Source: SXTU01 sp964496695
GTDB lineage: Bacteria; Verrucomicrobiota; Verrucomicrobiia; Limisphaerales; SXTU01
Direction of reading: 5' to 3'
Assembly (NCBI GenBank): GCA_964496695.1
Contig: CAZCBE010000004.1
Span: forward strand, 62,001 to 126,000
DNA: 64,000 nucleotides
A program made the position numbers and the translations under genes. Positions 16,871 through 25,483 of the stretch are shown one piece after another. Each line of letters opens with the position of its first letter. Position 1 is the stretch's first letter. Below the pieces are notes generated by a model. It was not told the origin of the DNA. It saw only the letters and a program-made list of their open reading frames with translations, and ran no database searches.

Positions 16871-19210
16871 ATGTTCGTTGGTCTTTCGTTCGTTCACCAC
16901 CGCGCGGCCTGGGTCGCGGCGGCATTGCTGGCTTTTGCAGTTTCGTCTCCCGCAGCCGCGCCGGACTTCAAGGGCACCGCCGTCTCGTTCATGAAGAAGC
17001 ACTGCTTCGAGTGCCATGGTGAAAAGTCCACGAAAGCCGACCTGGACCTGACCAAATACAAGGACGAGGCGAACATCCTCAAGGAGCACAAGTTCTGGAA
17101 AAGCGTCCTGCATCAAGTCAACACCGGCGAGATGCCGCCCAAGAAGAAGCCGCAGCCCACGCCGCAGGAACTCACAGCCTTCAACAATGCCATCGAGAAC
17201 GCCTTCACCGTGGCCGAGAAGAACGCCAAGCCCGATCCCGGCCGCGTCACCATCCGCCGGCTCAACCGCACCGAATACAACAACACCGTCCGCGACCTCG
17301 TGAGCGTGGACTACAATGCCGCCGAGGATTTCCCGGCGGACGACATTGGCCACGGCTTCGACAACATCGGGGACGTGCTCTCCATCTCACCGGTGCATCT
17401 GGAGCGCTATCTCGCCGCGGCCGAGAGCGTCGCCCTGCGGGCCATCGTCCTGAAACCCGAGAAGGCGCCGGCCCGCACGCAGTCCAGCAAGTATCTGTCG
17501 CCGGGCGGCAATTTCACCGCGCGTTTCCGCCCCTTGGAGAAGGTGGACAAGCTTTACACTACGTTCGGCCTCACCATGCCGGGTGAGTTCAAGTTCAACG
17601 CCAAGGTTTACGGCCTCGCGGCCACGGGCAAGGACCCCGTCCGGATGATGATGATCGTGGATGGCAAGGAGCTGAAGGAGGTTGAGGTCGCGGGCTCGGA
17701 CAAGTCGCCCCAGACCCACAGCGTCACGCTGCGCCTGCCGGTCGGCAATCATGACTTCGCCGTCAAATTCCTCAATCCTTCCGAGGCCGGTGAACTGCCG
17801 CGCACGCTCTTCGTCGAGTGGCTGCAGGTGGAAGGCCCGGCGGACACCCGGCCGGAGTTCCAGCAGGCCGTGCATGCGCGCTTCGCCACCACGGCGAAGG
17901 ACAGCCGGACGCGCGAGTTCGCCAAATGGTTTGTCACCCGCGCCTTCCGTCGTCCCGCCACCCCGGCGGAACTGGACCGCTATGTGAAGGTGGCTGAGGC
18001 GGCGGAAGCCGCCACCGGGAATTGGGACGGCGGTCTCCAGCAGATGGTGAAGATTGTCCTCTGCTCGCCCAAGTTCCTCTTTCGCGTCGAGCTGGATTCG
18101 CTGCCCCGGTATCCCGGCGCGCATCCGATTGACGAACACCAGCTTGCCTCGCGCCTGAGCTACTTCCTCTGGAGCACGATGCCGGACGAGGAGTTGCTCA
18201 CTCTCGCCGCCAAGAACCAGCTCACGCCCAACCTAGAGGCCCAGGTCCAGCGGATGTTGAAAGACCCGCGCGCCGAGTCGCTCACGACGAATTTCGCCAT
18301 GCAATGGCTGCAGCTCCAGCGGCTCCAGACCTTCGCGCCGGACAGCAAGCTCTTCCCGGGCTTCGACGAGCGCCTGCGCCGGGCGATGTCCCGGGAGACG
18401 GAGTTGTTCTTCGGCGAGATTGTCCGCGAGAACCGGAGCGTGCTGGACTTGATTGACGCGGACTTTACCTATCTCAACGAGGCGCTGGCCAAGCACTACG
18501 GCATCGCCGACACCGCCGGGAACCCGCTTTATCAGAAGAAGACGCAGGCTGCGGGGAAGGCCATCCCGCGCAACGAATTCGTTCGGGTCTCGTTGGCGGG
18601 CAAGGAACGCGGCGGCCTCCTCACCCAGGCTGGCATCCTAACGGTCACCTCGAACCCCACGCGCACCTCGCCGGTGAAGCGGGGCAAGTGGGTGCTGGAA
18701 CAAATCCTCGGCACCCCGCCGCCGCCGCCGCCGCCTGATGTGCCGGAACTGGAAAACCAGAAGAAGCTGACCGGCACGCTGCGCCAGCGCATGGAGCAGC
18801 ATCGTGAAAACCCGAGCTGTGCCGGCTGCCACCGGCAGATGGACGCGCTGGGCTTCGCGTTCGAGAACTTCGACGCCATCGGCCGCTTCCGCGACAAGAC
18901 CGATGAAGGGGCCATTGACCCTTCGGGCACACTGCCCGACGGCAAGTCATTCAAAGGCCCGGGCGAACTGAAGGCCATCCTCAAGGACAAGAAGGAACTC
19001 GTGGTCCGCAACCTTGCGGAGAAGCTCCTTACCTACGGCATCGGGCGTGGCCTGGAGTTCTACGACAACCGCTCGCTCAACCAGATCTGCGACCAGACCA
19101 GCGCCGCCGGCTACCGCTTCTCCGCCCTCATTACGGCCATCGTGAAGAGCGACCCCTTCCGCCTCCGCCGCGGCACCGAACTGGTGAAACAGCAGGAAGG
19201 ATCGGAGTAG
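16871..19210 (+). CDS. DUF1592 (planctomycete-type cytochrome c) domain protein
   Basis: The 779-aa exported protein has a signal peptide (residues 1 to about 29), a haem-binding-type HCFECHG motif (about 42-48), then the DUF1587, DUF1595, DUF1592, DUF1588 and DUF1585 succession. Its segments include RRLNRTEYNNTVRDL, FVTRAFRRPATPAELDRY, SRLSYFLWSTMPDEELL, RTSPVKRGKWVLEQILG with a poly-Pro run, and a second SCAGCHRQMDALGFAFENFD. Such proteins occur in Planctomycetes and Verrucomicrobia, commonly next to a DUF1552 protein, and are thought to be periplasmic redox or degradative proteins. No DUF1552 gene adjoins it. The two CxxCH motifs are what can be seen; haem attachment is inferred. Confidence 0.92.
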   Translation: MFVGLSFVHHRAAWVAAALLAFAVSSPAAAPDFKGTAVSFMKKHCFECHGEKSTKADLDLTKYKDEANILKEHKFWKSVLHQVNTGEMPPKKKPQPTPQELTAFNNAIENAFTVAEKNAKPDPGRVTIRRLNRTEYNNTVRDLVSVDYNAAEDFPADDIGHGFDNIGDVLSISPVHLERYLAAAESVALRAIVLKPEKAPARTQSSKYLSPGGNFTARFRPLEKVDKLYTTFGLTMPGEFKFNAKVYGLAATGKDPVRMMMIVDGKELKEVEVAGSDKSPQTHSVTLRLPVGNHDFAVKFLNPSEAGELPRTLFVEWLQVEGPADTRPEFQQAVHARFATTAKDSRTREFAKWFVTRAFRRPATPAELDRYVKVAEAAEAATGNWDGGLQQMVKIVLCSPKFLFRVELDSLPRYPGAHPIDEHQLASRLSYFLWSTMPDEELLTLAAKNQLTPNLEAQVQRMLKDPRAESLTTNFAMQWLQLQRLQTFAPDSKLFPGFDERLRRAMSRETELFFGEIVRENRSVLDLIDADFTYLNEALAKHYGIADTAGNPLYQKKTQAAGKAIPRNEFVRVSLAGKERGGLLTQAGILTVTSNPTRTSPVKRGKWVLEQILGTPPPPPPPDVPELENQKKLTGTLRQRMEQHRENPSCAGCHRQMDALGFAFENFDAIGRFRDKTDEGAIDPSGTLPDGKSFKGPGELKAILKDKKELVVRNLAEKLLTYGIGRGLEFYDNRSLNQICDQTSAAGYRFSALITAIVKSDPFRLRRGTELVKQQEGSE

Positions 19211-19389
19211 CCCGCGAAACACGCGAAAGACGCAGAAAGCGAAATCAGACAAATTGGGTCGGAGAGATTTTCGGCCATGTCCCCATTTTTCTGACCCTTG
19301 GCCGTTCTACCTGAGATACGGTGGCAACTCTTTGTCCGTCCCGAATCTTTGGGTCATTACTTTTCGCGTCATTTCGCGTGTTTAGCGGG
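19211..19389. repeat. Intergenic element with ACGCGAAAGACGC-type inverted ends
   Basis: Immediately after the DUF1592 stop, CCCGCGAAACACGCGAAAGA (from 19211, continuing to 19238) faces an inverted partner at 19361-19389 with only a few mismatches. They bound about 120 bp that contain no gene. Sequence similar to these ends surrounds the TIR gene and, in a CAGAGG variant, the GxxExxY gene in this window. Confidence 0.7.
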
Positions 19390-19471
19390 CACCTCCTCCA
19401 CTTCCTGACTTCCCATCCCTCCGCTGCGCGGCTAACCATTCCGCGCTTGCAGCGAACTGACTGACGACACC

Positions 19472-20446
19472 ATGCCGGACTCCTCCCTGCCCACTATTTC
19501 AGTGGTGATGCCGAACTACAATCACGGCAAATACCTTTCCACGTCGCTGCCCGCCATTCTCAACCAGTCCGTGCCCCCGCTGGAGATCATCATCATTGAT
19601 GACTGCTCCACGGACAACAGTTGGGAGATCATCCAGGATTACGCGAAGAAATACCCGGTCATCAAGGCCATCAAGAACGAGAAGAACCTCGGCGTCATCG
19701 CCAACAGCAACAAGGGCGTGGCCTTGGCGAAAGGGGACTACCTGCATCTCGGCTCGGCGGACGATGAGATTTACCCCGGCCTGTTTGAGAAATCCCTGCG
19801 CCTGCTCCAGCAGCATCCCCAGGCGGCGTATTGCTGCACCATCGGCGACTGGCATGAACTCGCTTCCGGCTTCAACTGGCATGTCGCCGTCGGCATGGCG
19901 GACACGGCCTGCTACCTCTCGCCGGAGCGGATGGTCGAGCTGGAGCGGCAGAGCAAGTTCTTCATCGCCAGCCACACGACGGTCTTGAAGCGGGCGGCGT
20001 TTCTGGAGGTGGGTGGCTTTATCCCGGAACTCAAGTGGCACACCGACTGGTTCGCGCTCTACGCTTCCGGATTCCGTCATGGCATCTGCTACGTGCCCGA
20101 GCCGCTCGCGCGCTTCAACATCTTCCAGACCTCCTACTACAAGTCCGGCCGACGAGACGAGACGGCGCACCGCGCGGTCCTGCAGGGGATGCTCGACCGG
20201 CTCGCCAGCCCGGAGTTCGCCACCGAGGCGGAATACATCCGGCAGGGCGGCTCACTGTTCCAGTTCGCCGGTCCGATGCGCCAGCTCCTGCGGCAGGATG
20301 CGCGCTTCAAGAACTACCTGACCTCGCTGCTGCTGCGCCGCAGCTACTGGCACAGCTTCAAGCTCGCCGTGAAAGACCACCTGCCCGTGTGGGCCGCGAA
20401 CATTTACTTCCGGGTGGCGGGGTATCGGGCGCCGAAGGTGAAATGA
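19472..20446 (+). CDS. Glycosyltransferase family 2
   Basis: The 324-aa product has a GT-A nucleotide-sugar fold: ISVVMPNYNHGKYL at the start, IIIIDDCSTDNSWEIIQDY, KNLGVIANSNKGVALAKGDY, and the metal/nucleotide motif in GSADDEIYPG where DxD is usual. A segment ELKWHTDWFALYASGF follows in the acceptor region. No membrane segments are evident, so it is probably a cytoplasmic enzyme adding a sugar to a cell-surface polymer or lipid. No other glycan genes are adjacent, so the acceptor cannot be named. It starts at the ATG at 19472. The TIR gene downstream is convergent. Confidence 0.92.
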   Translation: MPDSSLPTISVVMPNYNHGKYLSTSLPAILNQSVPPLEIIIIDDCSTDNSWEIIQDYAKKYPVIKAIKNEKNLGVIANSNKGVALAKGDYLHLGSADDEIYPGLFEKSLRLLQQHPQAAYCCTIGDWHELASGFNWHVAVGMADTACYLSPERMVELERQSKFFIASHTTVLKRAAFLEVGGFIPELKWHTDWFALYASGFRHGICYVPEPLARFNIFQTSYYKSGRRDETAHRAVLQGMLDRLASPEFATEAEYIRQGGSLFQFAGPMRQLLRQDARFKNYLTSLLLRRSYWHSFKLAVKDHLPVWAANIYFRVAGYRAPKVK

Positions 20447-20470
20447 CGGGGCAGGTTATCGCTTGATTTG

Positions 20471-20506
20471 ACGCAAAGGCGCGAAGACGCAAAGCGGCTA
20501 ACGGAG
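20471..20506. repeat. Left inverted repeat of the TIR-gene cassette
   Basis: ACGCAAAGGCGCGAAGACGC and following bases. The 15 bp CGCGAAGACGCAAAG at 20480-20494 occurs as an exact reverse complement at 21789-21803 on the other side of the TIR gene. The TIR stop codon (20498-20500) lies at the inner edge. Confidence 0.75.
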
Positions 20507-21718
20507 GAGTGAGGGCGGCGGCTGGGGACGGGCTTGCGGGTCCGCGCGGAGGGCGAGCACCACGCGGTCCAGCTCGGCGGAGAAGCTGGTGGAGTTTGGC
20601 TGCCAGCCTTTGAAGTCGGCCGCGAGCCGCTCGCACAACTGCTGCCGCTTGCCACTTTGGTATTGGTTGCTGAAGAGGTGCCCGTCCAAATCCAACGGGA
20701 GCAGCAGGTTTATCTTCTCGTTGCGCTTTTGCATGAGTTTGCGCTCCTCGTCGAAGACCGTAGCGATTTCGTTGTCCACCCACCAACTGGTCAGTGAGGG
20801 CTGTGAGGCGCAGAGCAGGAATTTGTCATATTGGCGGATGCCCCGGTCCACTCCGTGGTAGATGTCATCGCCGGGCAGCAACTGCTTCTCATCCAGCCAG
20901 CAGCGGATGCCACGCGCCTGCAACTGATCGTGAAGCCACCGCGCAAAAGGCTTGTCCACATGGCTGTGGCTGATGAAGCAAGAGTAGTAGGTAAAAGGGT
21001 TCGTGGTGAGCTTGTTCGCAATCGCGTAGGTGATGTCGGTGATCTGCCCGTTGGACATACCCGGTTGGCAAAGTCTCGCTGCTTCGATTTGCCAGTCGGA
21101 CCAGCCGCAACCGCGAAGGAAGGGTCCATGCAATATGCCAGACCGCTCGACGGTGCGAAAATCGAGGACGCTGGGACCGATGTGATTACATTGATCCAGA
21201 CCTCGTGTCTCAGTTAAATCCGTGTTTCCAAACACAGTTTCACTCAATACGGCGTTGTTGATGATTGTCCCCCTGAGCACAGTATTTGTGAGGTTAGCCC
21301 GATGAAGTTTAGCATCCGTCAGATCTGACCCGCTGAGGTTAGCGTTATAGCAGTCGGCCCCTCCGAGATTTGCCCCAGTGAGGATAGCCGCTTGGAGTTC
21401 CACAGACGTTAGTCGTGCACAAAGCAGATTCGTGCCTTTGAGGTTTGCACGACGAAGCGATGATGCGACAAAACTGGCATCCTCAAGGTTCGCACCTTCA
21501 AGGTTCACATCGTCCAGCGACATCCAATTGAAATCTATACCCACTAGGTTCGCACCACGCAGAGCTGCTCCTCGCAAGTCAGGTTTACTGCCCAGGGATT
21601 TCCACGCGTTCCAAGCTTCTGTTCCCCATCGGATAATTTTCAGATGTTCCTCGTTGGCATGACTTTGTCCTGAGTTCGTTATGCAGTCCCAGATTGTCCA
21701 GTCGCAACCGCAGGCCAA
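20498..21718 (-). CDS. Pentapeptide-repeat protein with C-terminal TIR domain
   Basis: The 406-aa product has a pentapeptide-repeat solenoid (about 46-172; A(N/D)LxG-type units such as GANLEDASF, ANLKGTNL, GANLGGADC, ANLSGSDL). A short Trp/Cys-containing linker leads to a TIR domain (about 243-395: YYSCFISHSHVDKPFARWL, GIRCWLDEKQLLPGDDIY, SWWVDNEIA). Glu317 in SWWVDNE is at the position of the catalytic Glu of NAD-cleaving TIR domains, so hydrolase activity is plausible. No ATG is in frame; TTG at 21718 is used here, and the frame stays open upstream to a stop at 21773. Base composition looks less GC-rich than in the flanking genes. No sensor or NLR partner adjoins it. An immune or cell-death effector role is inferred. 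Confidence 0.88.
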   Translation of the reverse strand: MACGCDWTIWDCITNSGQSHANEEHLKIIRWGTEAWNAWKSLGSKPDLRGAALRGANLVGIDFNWMSLDDVNLEGANLEDASFVASSLRRANLKGTNLLCARLTSVELQAAILTGANLGGADCYNANLSGSDLTDAKLHRANLTNTVLRGTIINNAVLSETVFGNTDLTETRGLDQCNHIGPSVLDFRTVERSGILHGPFLRGCGWSDWQIEAARLCQPGMSNGQITDITYAIANKLTTNPFTYYSCFISHSHVDKPFARWLHDQLQARGIRCWLDEKQLLPGDDIYHGVDRGIRQYDKFLLCASQPSLTSWWVDNEIATVFDEERKLMQKRNEKINLLLPLDLDGHLFSNQYQSGKRQQLCERLAADFKGWQPNSTSFSAELDRVVLALRADPQARPQPPPSLLR

Positions 21719-21785
21719 GCTTGATGCAGCGAGATTACAAATCCTTCCGTCCCAGACGAGGAAGTTTTGGGCCTACCTTGCTGTT

Positions 21786-21814
21786 GTCCTTTGCGTCTTC
21801 GCGTCCTTCGTTAG
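21786..21814. repeat. Right inverted repeat of the TIR-gene cassette
   Basis: CTTTGCGTCTTCGCGTCCTT and neighbours. Bases 21789-21803 are the exact complement of 20480-20494. Together the pair bounds a 1.34-kb segment whose only gene is the pentapeptide-TIR protein. Confidence 0.75.
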
Positions 21815-21828
21815 AAAACGCTGCGGCC

Positions 21829-24120
21829 TCACCGCAGCGACCGCAGCAACTGCTCCACCCGGTCCAGATCAATGCCGCGTGGCCGATTCTCCAGCAGCCA
21901 GAGCAGGTCGAGGCGACCCCCTTCTTGATCCTCGTTTTGCAGGCGCAGGAGCGCGCGACCGATGCGGTCGCCGGGAGACTCGGGGGACAGGGCGACAATC
22001 AGTTCCTGATAGCGGAGCATCGCGGCGTGGTCGCTGGTCTGGCGGGCGGCGGACAGGAGATTGCGCAACATGCGGACGATGATCGCGCGCTTGGTGGCAG
22101 GCTGGAGATCCTCGTCGGTGAACTGCGTGGAACGTGCCGGCGGGAGAATCGCCCCGCCGTCGAACACATCAATGAGCTGGCGCTCACCCTTCGTCGGCGT
22201 GTGCAGCACCATGAAGTGCCCCGGCACCGGCGCGCCGGTCACAGTTTCCAAGCCGATGCGCCGGGCCAGTTCGAGGAACACGACCGAGAGCGTGATGGGG
22301 ATGCCCTCGCGGTCATCGAGCACTTCATTGATGTAGCTGTTGGCCCGGTTCCCGTAGTCGCTGCGGCTGCCGTGGAATCCGTTCTCCTCAAACAGGAATT
22401 TCTTCAGGGCCTTGAGCTTCGCCTCGTCATCCGGCATGGCGGCGAGCTGACAGGTGATGTCCCGGGCCATGTCGTCGAGCTGGCGGCGGTAGGCGCCGAG
22501 ATCGAGTTCCTCGTTGTCCAGCTTGGCGAGCAGCAGCGCCGCGTGGAAGAGGTCAATCTTGATTTCCGGCTGGTCCAGTTCACGCAGGATGGCGGCTTCG
22601 ACCTCGCGCCGATGGACCGTGCGGGCGAGCTTGCGAAGCTGGCCCACTTCCTTCTCCAGCCGGTCCGCGCGCGCGATGAGCACGGCGCGGCTGGCGGCGG
22701 CATTGGTCTGAAGCGAGGCGACGAGCCGTTCATCGGGCGTTGTGGTGAGGGATTCGATCTTCTGCAGAATGTCCTGCTCTAGCTTGGCCGTGGATTGAAG
22801 CGACGGGATGGTCTGGGCGACCTGGAAGTTTTTGAACGAAGCCTTCGTGTCGCGGAACTTGGCCAGGCCGACTTTACCGGTGCGCAGCTCCTTGTCGTCC
22901 GACTCGATGGTGAGCTGGTCGTTCACGTAGCACAGCAAGCGGTCCTTCTCGACGCGCACCTTGATCGTGTTCCACTCCCCCGGACGATAGTGCGGTGAGG
23001 GCACGGTCTTGATGATCGCCCAGGAATAGACCGTTGGGCCGTCGAAGCGCGTGAGGCGGAGCTGTCCGGCAGTGGGATAGAAGCCGTAATGCAGGTCGCC
23101 GCCATCGGCGGAGAAGATCAGGCCCGCCGCACCGCCTTCGCTCTCCAGCTTCACGGTCACCGCGATTTCGTAAGGGACCGCCGGCACGTCGCGCTGATTC
23201 AGGCAGAGCGCCCGGCCACCGAAGCCCTTGCCGGTGCCTTCGACCGAGATGCGTCCGGCCTTCTGCGTCCAGCGTGCGCCCAGGAGCGGCTGCCACTCGC
23301 GCGGGTTCAGGTTGCCGATGGTGAGCCAGCGCGCGATGGGCACGGGGTTGGGTTTGCCGAGGAGGGGCTTGAGCGCGTTGATGGGCATCGCGAAGCCGAG
23401 GTTCTCAGTCAGCGCGGACTTGAGGGTGAGCACTCCATGAACTCGGCCTTGCATGTCCAGCAAGGGGCCGCCGCTGTTGCCTGGCTCGATGGGGATGGCA
23501 AGCTGGATCATCTCATCAGCGATCAGGTCACCGGCCTTCACCTCGCGGCGGGCGGAGACAACGCCGGAGACGACGCTGAAGTCGAGGCCGCGCGGATTGC
23601 CCATGGCGACGATGGCCGCGCCTTGCTCCAGCGAGTCGGAGTCGCCGAGGGGCAGGGCAGGGAGGTCCTTGGCCTCGATGCGGATGAGCGCGAGATCCGA
23701 GCGGCGGTTCCAGGCGTAAACTTCTGTCACGTCAAATTTCCTGCCGTCCGCGAACTGCACGGCGATTGGGCGCGCCTCGCCGATGACGTGGAGCGAAGTG
23801 GCGATCAGGCCGTCCGGAGCAACGACGAACCCCGAGCCGGTGCCTTCCACGGAGCCATCGCGTCCGGTGAAGGTGACGGTGACGAGGGAGGGTTTTACGC
23901 GCGCCGCGATTTCCTTGACCGTAAAGGCGGGTGCGTTGGTCGCCACGGGCGTGGACTTCGCGGCGGGTTTGCTGCTCTTGGGCTGCTTGGTGAGCAGTGC
24001 GCCAGGCTTGTCCTGGGCCAGCAGGGCGCAGCTCAGCGAGAGTGCGGCGGCCGCGACGCCCGGGAAGCGCAGCCAGCGAAGTGGACCGGTGGGGCGAGGT
24101 CGGCGTGAGCAGTCAGTCAC
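21829..24120 (-). CDS. S1C serine protease / sugar-binding-like / SirB1 transglutaminase-like fusion
   Basis: The 763-aa protein, GTG start at 24120, has an N-terminal signal or membrane segment (GVAAAALSLSCALLAQ). A DegP-like S1C protease domain follows (about 65-265) with a full triad: His111 (ATSLHVIG), Asp142 (RSDLALI) and Ser216 (PGNSGGPLLD). No PDZ domain follows. Residues about 280-445 resemble the concanavalin-like 3-keto-disaccharide hydrolase/DUF1080 fold (GGAAGLIFSADGGDLHYGFY, YRPGEWNTIKVRV). The last third (about 455-720) is a SirB1-type transglutaminase-like domain (EENGFHGSRSDYGNRANSYI, DDREGIPITLSVVFLELARR, VPGHFMVLH) with a TPR-like tail. Each part is recognisable; the three-way fusion is unusual. 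It is divergent from clpS. Confidence 0.88.
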   Translation of the reverse strand: MTDCSRRPRPTGPLRWLRFPGVAAAALSLSCALLAQDKPGALLTKQPKSSKPAAKSTPVATNAPAFTVKEIAARVKPSLVTVTFTGRDGSVEGTGSGFVVAPDGLIATSLHVIGEARPIAVQFADGRKFDVTEVYAWNRRSDLALIRIEAKDLPALPLGDSDSLEQGAAIVAMGNPRGLDFSVVSGVVSARREVKAGDLIADEMIQLAIPIEPGNSGGPLLDMQGRVHGVLTLKSALTENLGFAMPINALKPLLGKPNPVPIARWLTIGNLNPREWQPLLGARWTQKAGRISVEGTGKGFGGRALCLNQRDVPAVPYEIAVTVKLESEGGAAGLIFSADGGDLHYGFYPTAGQLRLTRFDGPTVYSWAIIKTVPSPHYRPGEWNTIKVRVEKDRLLCYVNDQLTIESDDKELRTGKVGLAKFRDTKASFKNFQVAQTIPSLQSTAKLEQDILQKIESLTTTPDERLVASLQTNAAASRAVLIARADRLEKEVGQLRKLARTVHRREVEAAILRELDQPEIKIDLFHAALLLAKLDNEELDLGAYRRQLDDMARDITCQLAAMPDDEAKLKALKKFLFEENGFHGSRSDYGNRANSYINEVLDDREGIPITLSVVFLELARRIGLETVTGAPVPGHFMVLHTPTKGERQLIDVFDGGAILPPARSTQFTDEDLQPATKRAIIVRMLRNLLSAARQTSDHAAMLRYQELIVALSPESPGDRIGRALLRLQNEDQEGGRLDLLWLLENRPRGIDLDRVEQLLRSLR

Positions 24121-24129
24121 AGTGCTTGG

Positions 24130-24477
24130 ATGGCCGGGAAGATTGAAAATTCAGCGGGCAGTCCATATCTTGCGGGCGTGGCCTCGACCATTGAGCTGCC
24201 GGACGTCGTCCGTGAGGAAGAAACGGAGTCGAAGGAGAACCTTGACCCCGGGTTCCTCGTGATTTGCTGGGATGATCCGGTGAACCTGATGGACTACGTC
24301 ACGCATGCCTTCCAGTCCGTCTTTGGCTGGAAGAAGGAGAAGGCGGAGTATCACATGCTGCAGGTGCATCATCAGGGCAAGAGCGTGCTCACGCGTGAGA
24401 CGATGGAGCGGGCGGAGTGCTACGTGCATGAGCTGCAGAAATACCAGCTCCACGCCACGATGGAGCCCGCCGAGTGA
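24130..24477 (+). CDS. clpS: ATP-dependent Clp protease adaptor ClpS
   Basis: A 115-aa protein from the ATG at 24130, or about 99 aa from the in-frame GTG at 24178 (VASTIELPDV), which fits the usual family length better. The core matches ClpS: WDDPVNLMDYVTHAFQSVFG, HHQGKSVLTRETMERAE, YVHELQKYQLHATMEPAE. ClpS binds the N-domain of ClpA/ClpC and delivers N-degron substrates. Here it is paired with a DUF2017 gene through a GTGA overlap, the arrangement known from Actinobacteria. It is divergent from the protease/SirB1 gene, only 9 bp away if the ATG is used. Confidence 0.93.
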   Translation: MAGKIENSAGSPYLAGVASTIELPDVVREEETESKENLDPGFLVICWDDPVNLMDYVTHAFQSVFGWKKEKAEYHMLQVHHQGKSVLTRETMERAECYVHELQKYQLHATMEPAE

Positions 24478-25019
24478 AACTCGTCGAGGCCAAGGACGGG
24501 CTGTTCGTGTTCCACCTGTCGCGCCGCGAGCGGGCGATGCTGACGCATGTGCTGCGGTTGTTTCCGGTGGGCAGCGGGCCGGTGGCACCACTCTCCATTA
24601 GCTCGGAAGTGGGGGCCTTGGCCGAGCACGAGCAGGCGCTGGGAGAGGCTTTGGCCGAGCAGCGCGTGGAGCACAAGCGACTGGTGGATGCGTTCCTCGG
24701 GGAGGACGGGCGTTTCGCGGCGGACAAGCAAGGCTACCGGCTCCGGCTGCCGGGGACACAGCTCGATTGGCTGCTGCGCGTGCTGAACGAAGTGCGCGTG
24801 GGCCTGTGGATCAAGCTGGGCCGCCCCAAGGATCTCGGTGTGGTGGCTCTGTCGGGTGAAATCGAAGCGATCGTGGCGATGGAACTGTGCTCGTTTTTTC
24901 AGATGCGCTTTCTTGCTGCGCTTGAAGTGAAAGAGCTAGTCCCGCGACGCAGGCCAGTCAAAAAGAAGCGGAAGGTGGGAGGGGATGACTCAGCGCCACA
25001 AGGTCAGAAAGCATCCTAA
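24474..25019 (+). CDS. DUF2017 family protein (ClpS-associated)
   Basis: The 181-aa product begins with GTG at 24474, overlapping the clpS stop codon (GTGA). It is largely helical, with LDWLLRVLNEVRVGLWIKLG in the middle and a Lys/Arg-rich tail (RRRPVKKKRKVGG). It matches the DUF2017 pattern known downstream of clpS, chiefly in Actinobacteria. Its function is unknown; coupling to clpS suggests a role in substrate selection for Clp proteolysis. Its 3' end overlaps the convergent moaC by 4 bp. Confidence 0.8.
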   Translation: MKLVEAKDGLFVFHLSRRERAMLTHVLRLFPVGSGPVAPLSISSEVGALAEHEQALGEALAEQRVEHKRLVDAFLGEDGRFAADKQGYRLRLPGTQLDWLLRVLNEVRVGLWIKLGRPKDLGVVALSGEIEAIVAMELCSFFQMRFLAALEVKELVPRRRPVKKKRKVGGDDSAPQGQKAS

Positions 25020-25483
25020 CGTCTAGCCGGCTTCACTTTCGTTTTCCGCAGCAGCCGCACGTCGCCGATGACCATCGTCTTGTCCACGGCCTTGCACATG
25101 TCGTAGATGGTGAGTGCGGCGACGGTCACGGCGGTGAGGGCCTCCATTTCCACGCCGGTCTGCGCGGCAATCTTGGCCGAGGCGGTGATGACCACGCGGT
25201 CGCGGCTGGCGGGAATCACGAAGGCAACTTCGCAGTGCGTGATGGGGAGCGGATGGCAGAGGGGGATGAGTTCACCGGTCTTCTTTGCCGCCAGGATGCC
25301 GGCGAGGCGTGCGGTGGCGAGCACGTTGCCCTTGGCGATGGCGTTCGACTCGATGAGCGCGAGCGTCTCGGGCTGCACGCGGATTTCACCGGTGGCGCCG
25401 GCCTCGCGCAGGAGCACGGGCTTGGCGGAGACGTCCACCATGCGGGCTTCGCCGGTGCGGGTGAGGTGGGAGAGGCGTTTCAT
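25016..25483 (-). CDS. moaC: Cyclic pyranopterin monophosphate synthase MoaC
   Basis: The 155-aa product is close to full family length. Signature segments: KGNVLATARLAGILAAKKT, ELIPLCHPLPITHCEV, and GVEMEALTAVTVAALTIYDM followed by CKAVDKTM. MoaC converts the cyclic product of MoaA into cPMP in the first step of molybdenum cofactor synthesis. The start ATG at 25483 overlaps the stop of the lipoprotein gene upstream, so it is the third gene of a panB-lipoprotein-moaC run. Other moa/moe genes are not in the window. Confidence 0.96.
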   Translation of the reverse strand: MKRLSHLTRTGEARMVDVSAKPVLLREAGATGEIRVQPETLALIESNAIAKGNVLATARLAGILAAKKTGELIPLCHPLPITHCEVAFVIPASRDRVVITASAKIAAQTGVEMEALTAVTVAALTIYDMCKAVDKTMVIGDVRLLRKTKVKPARR

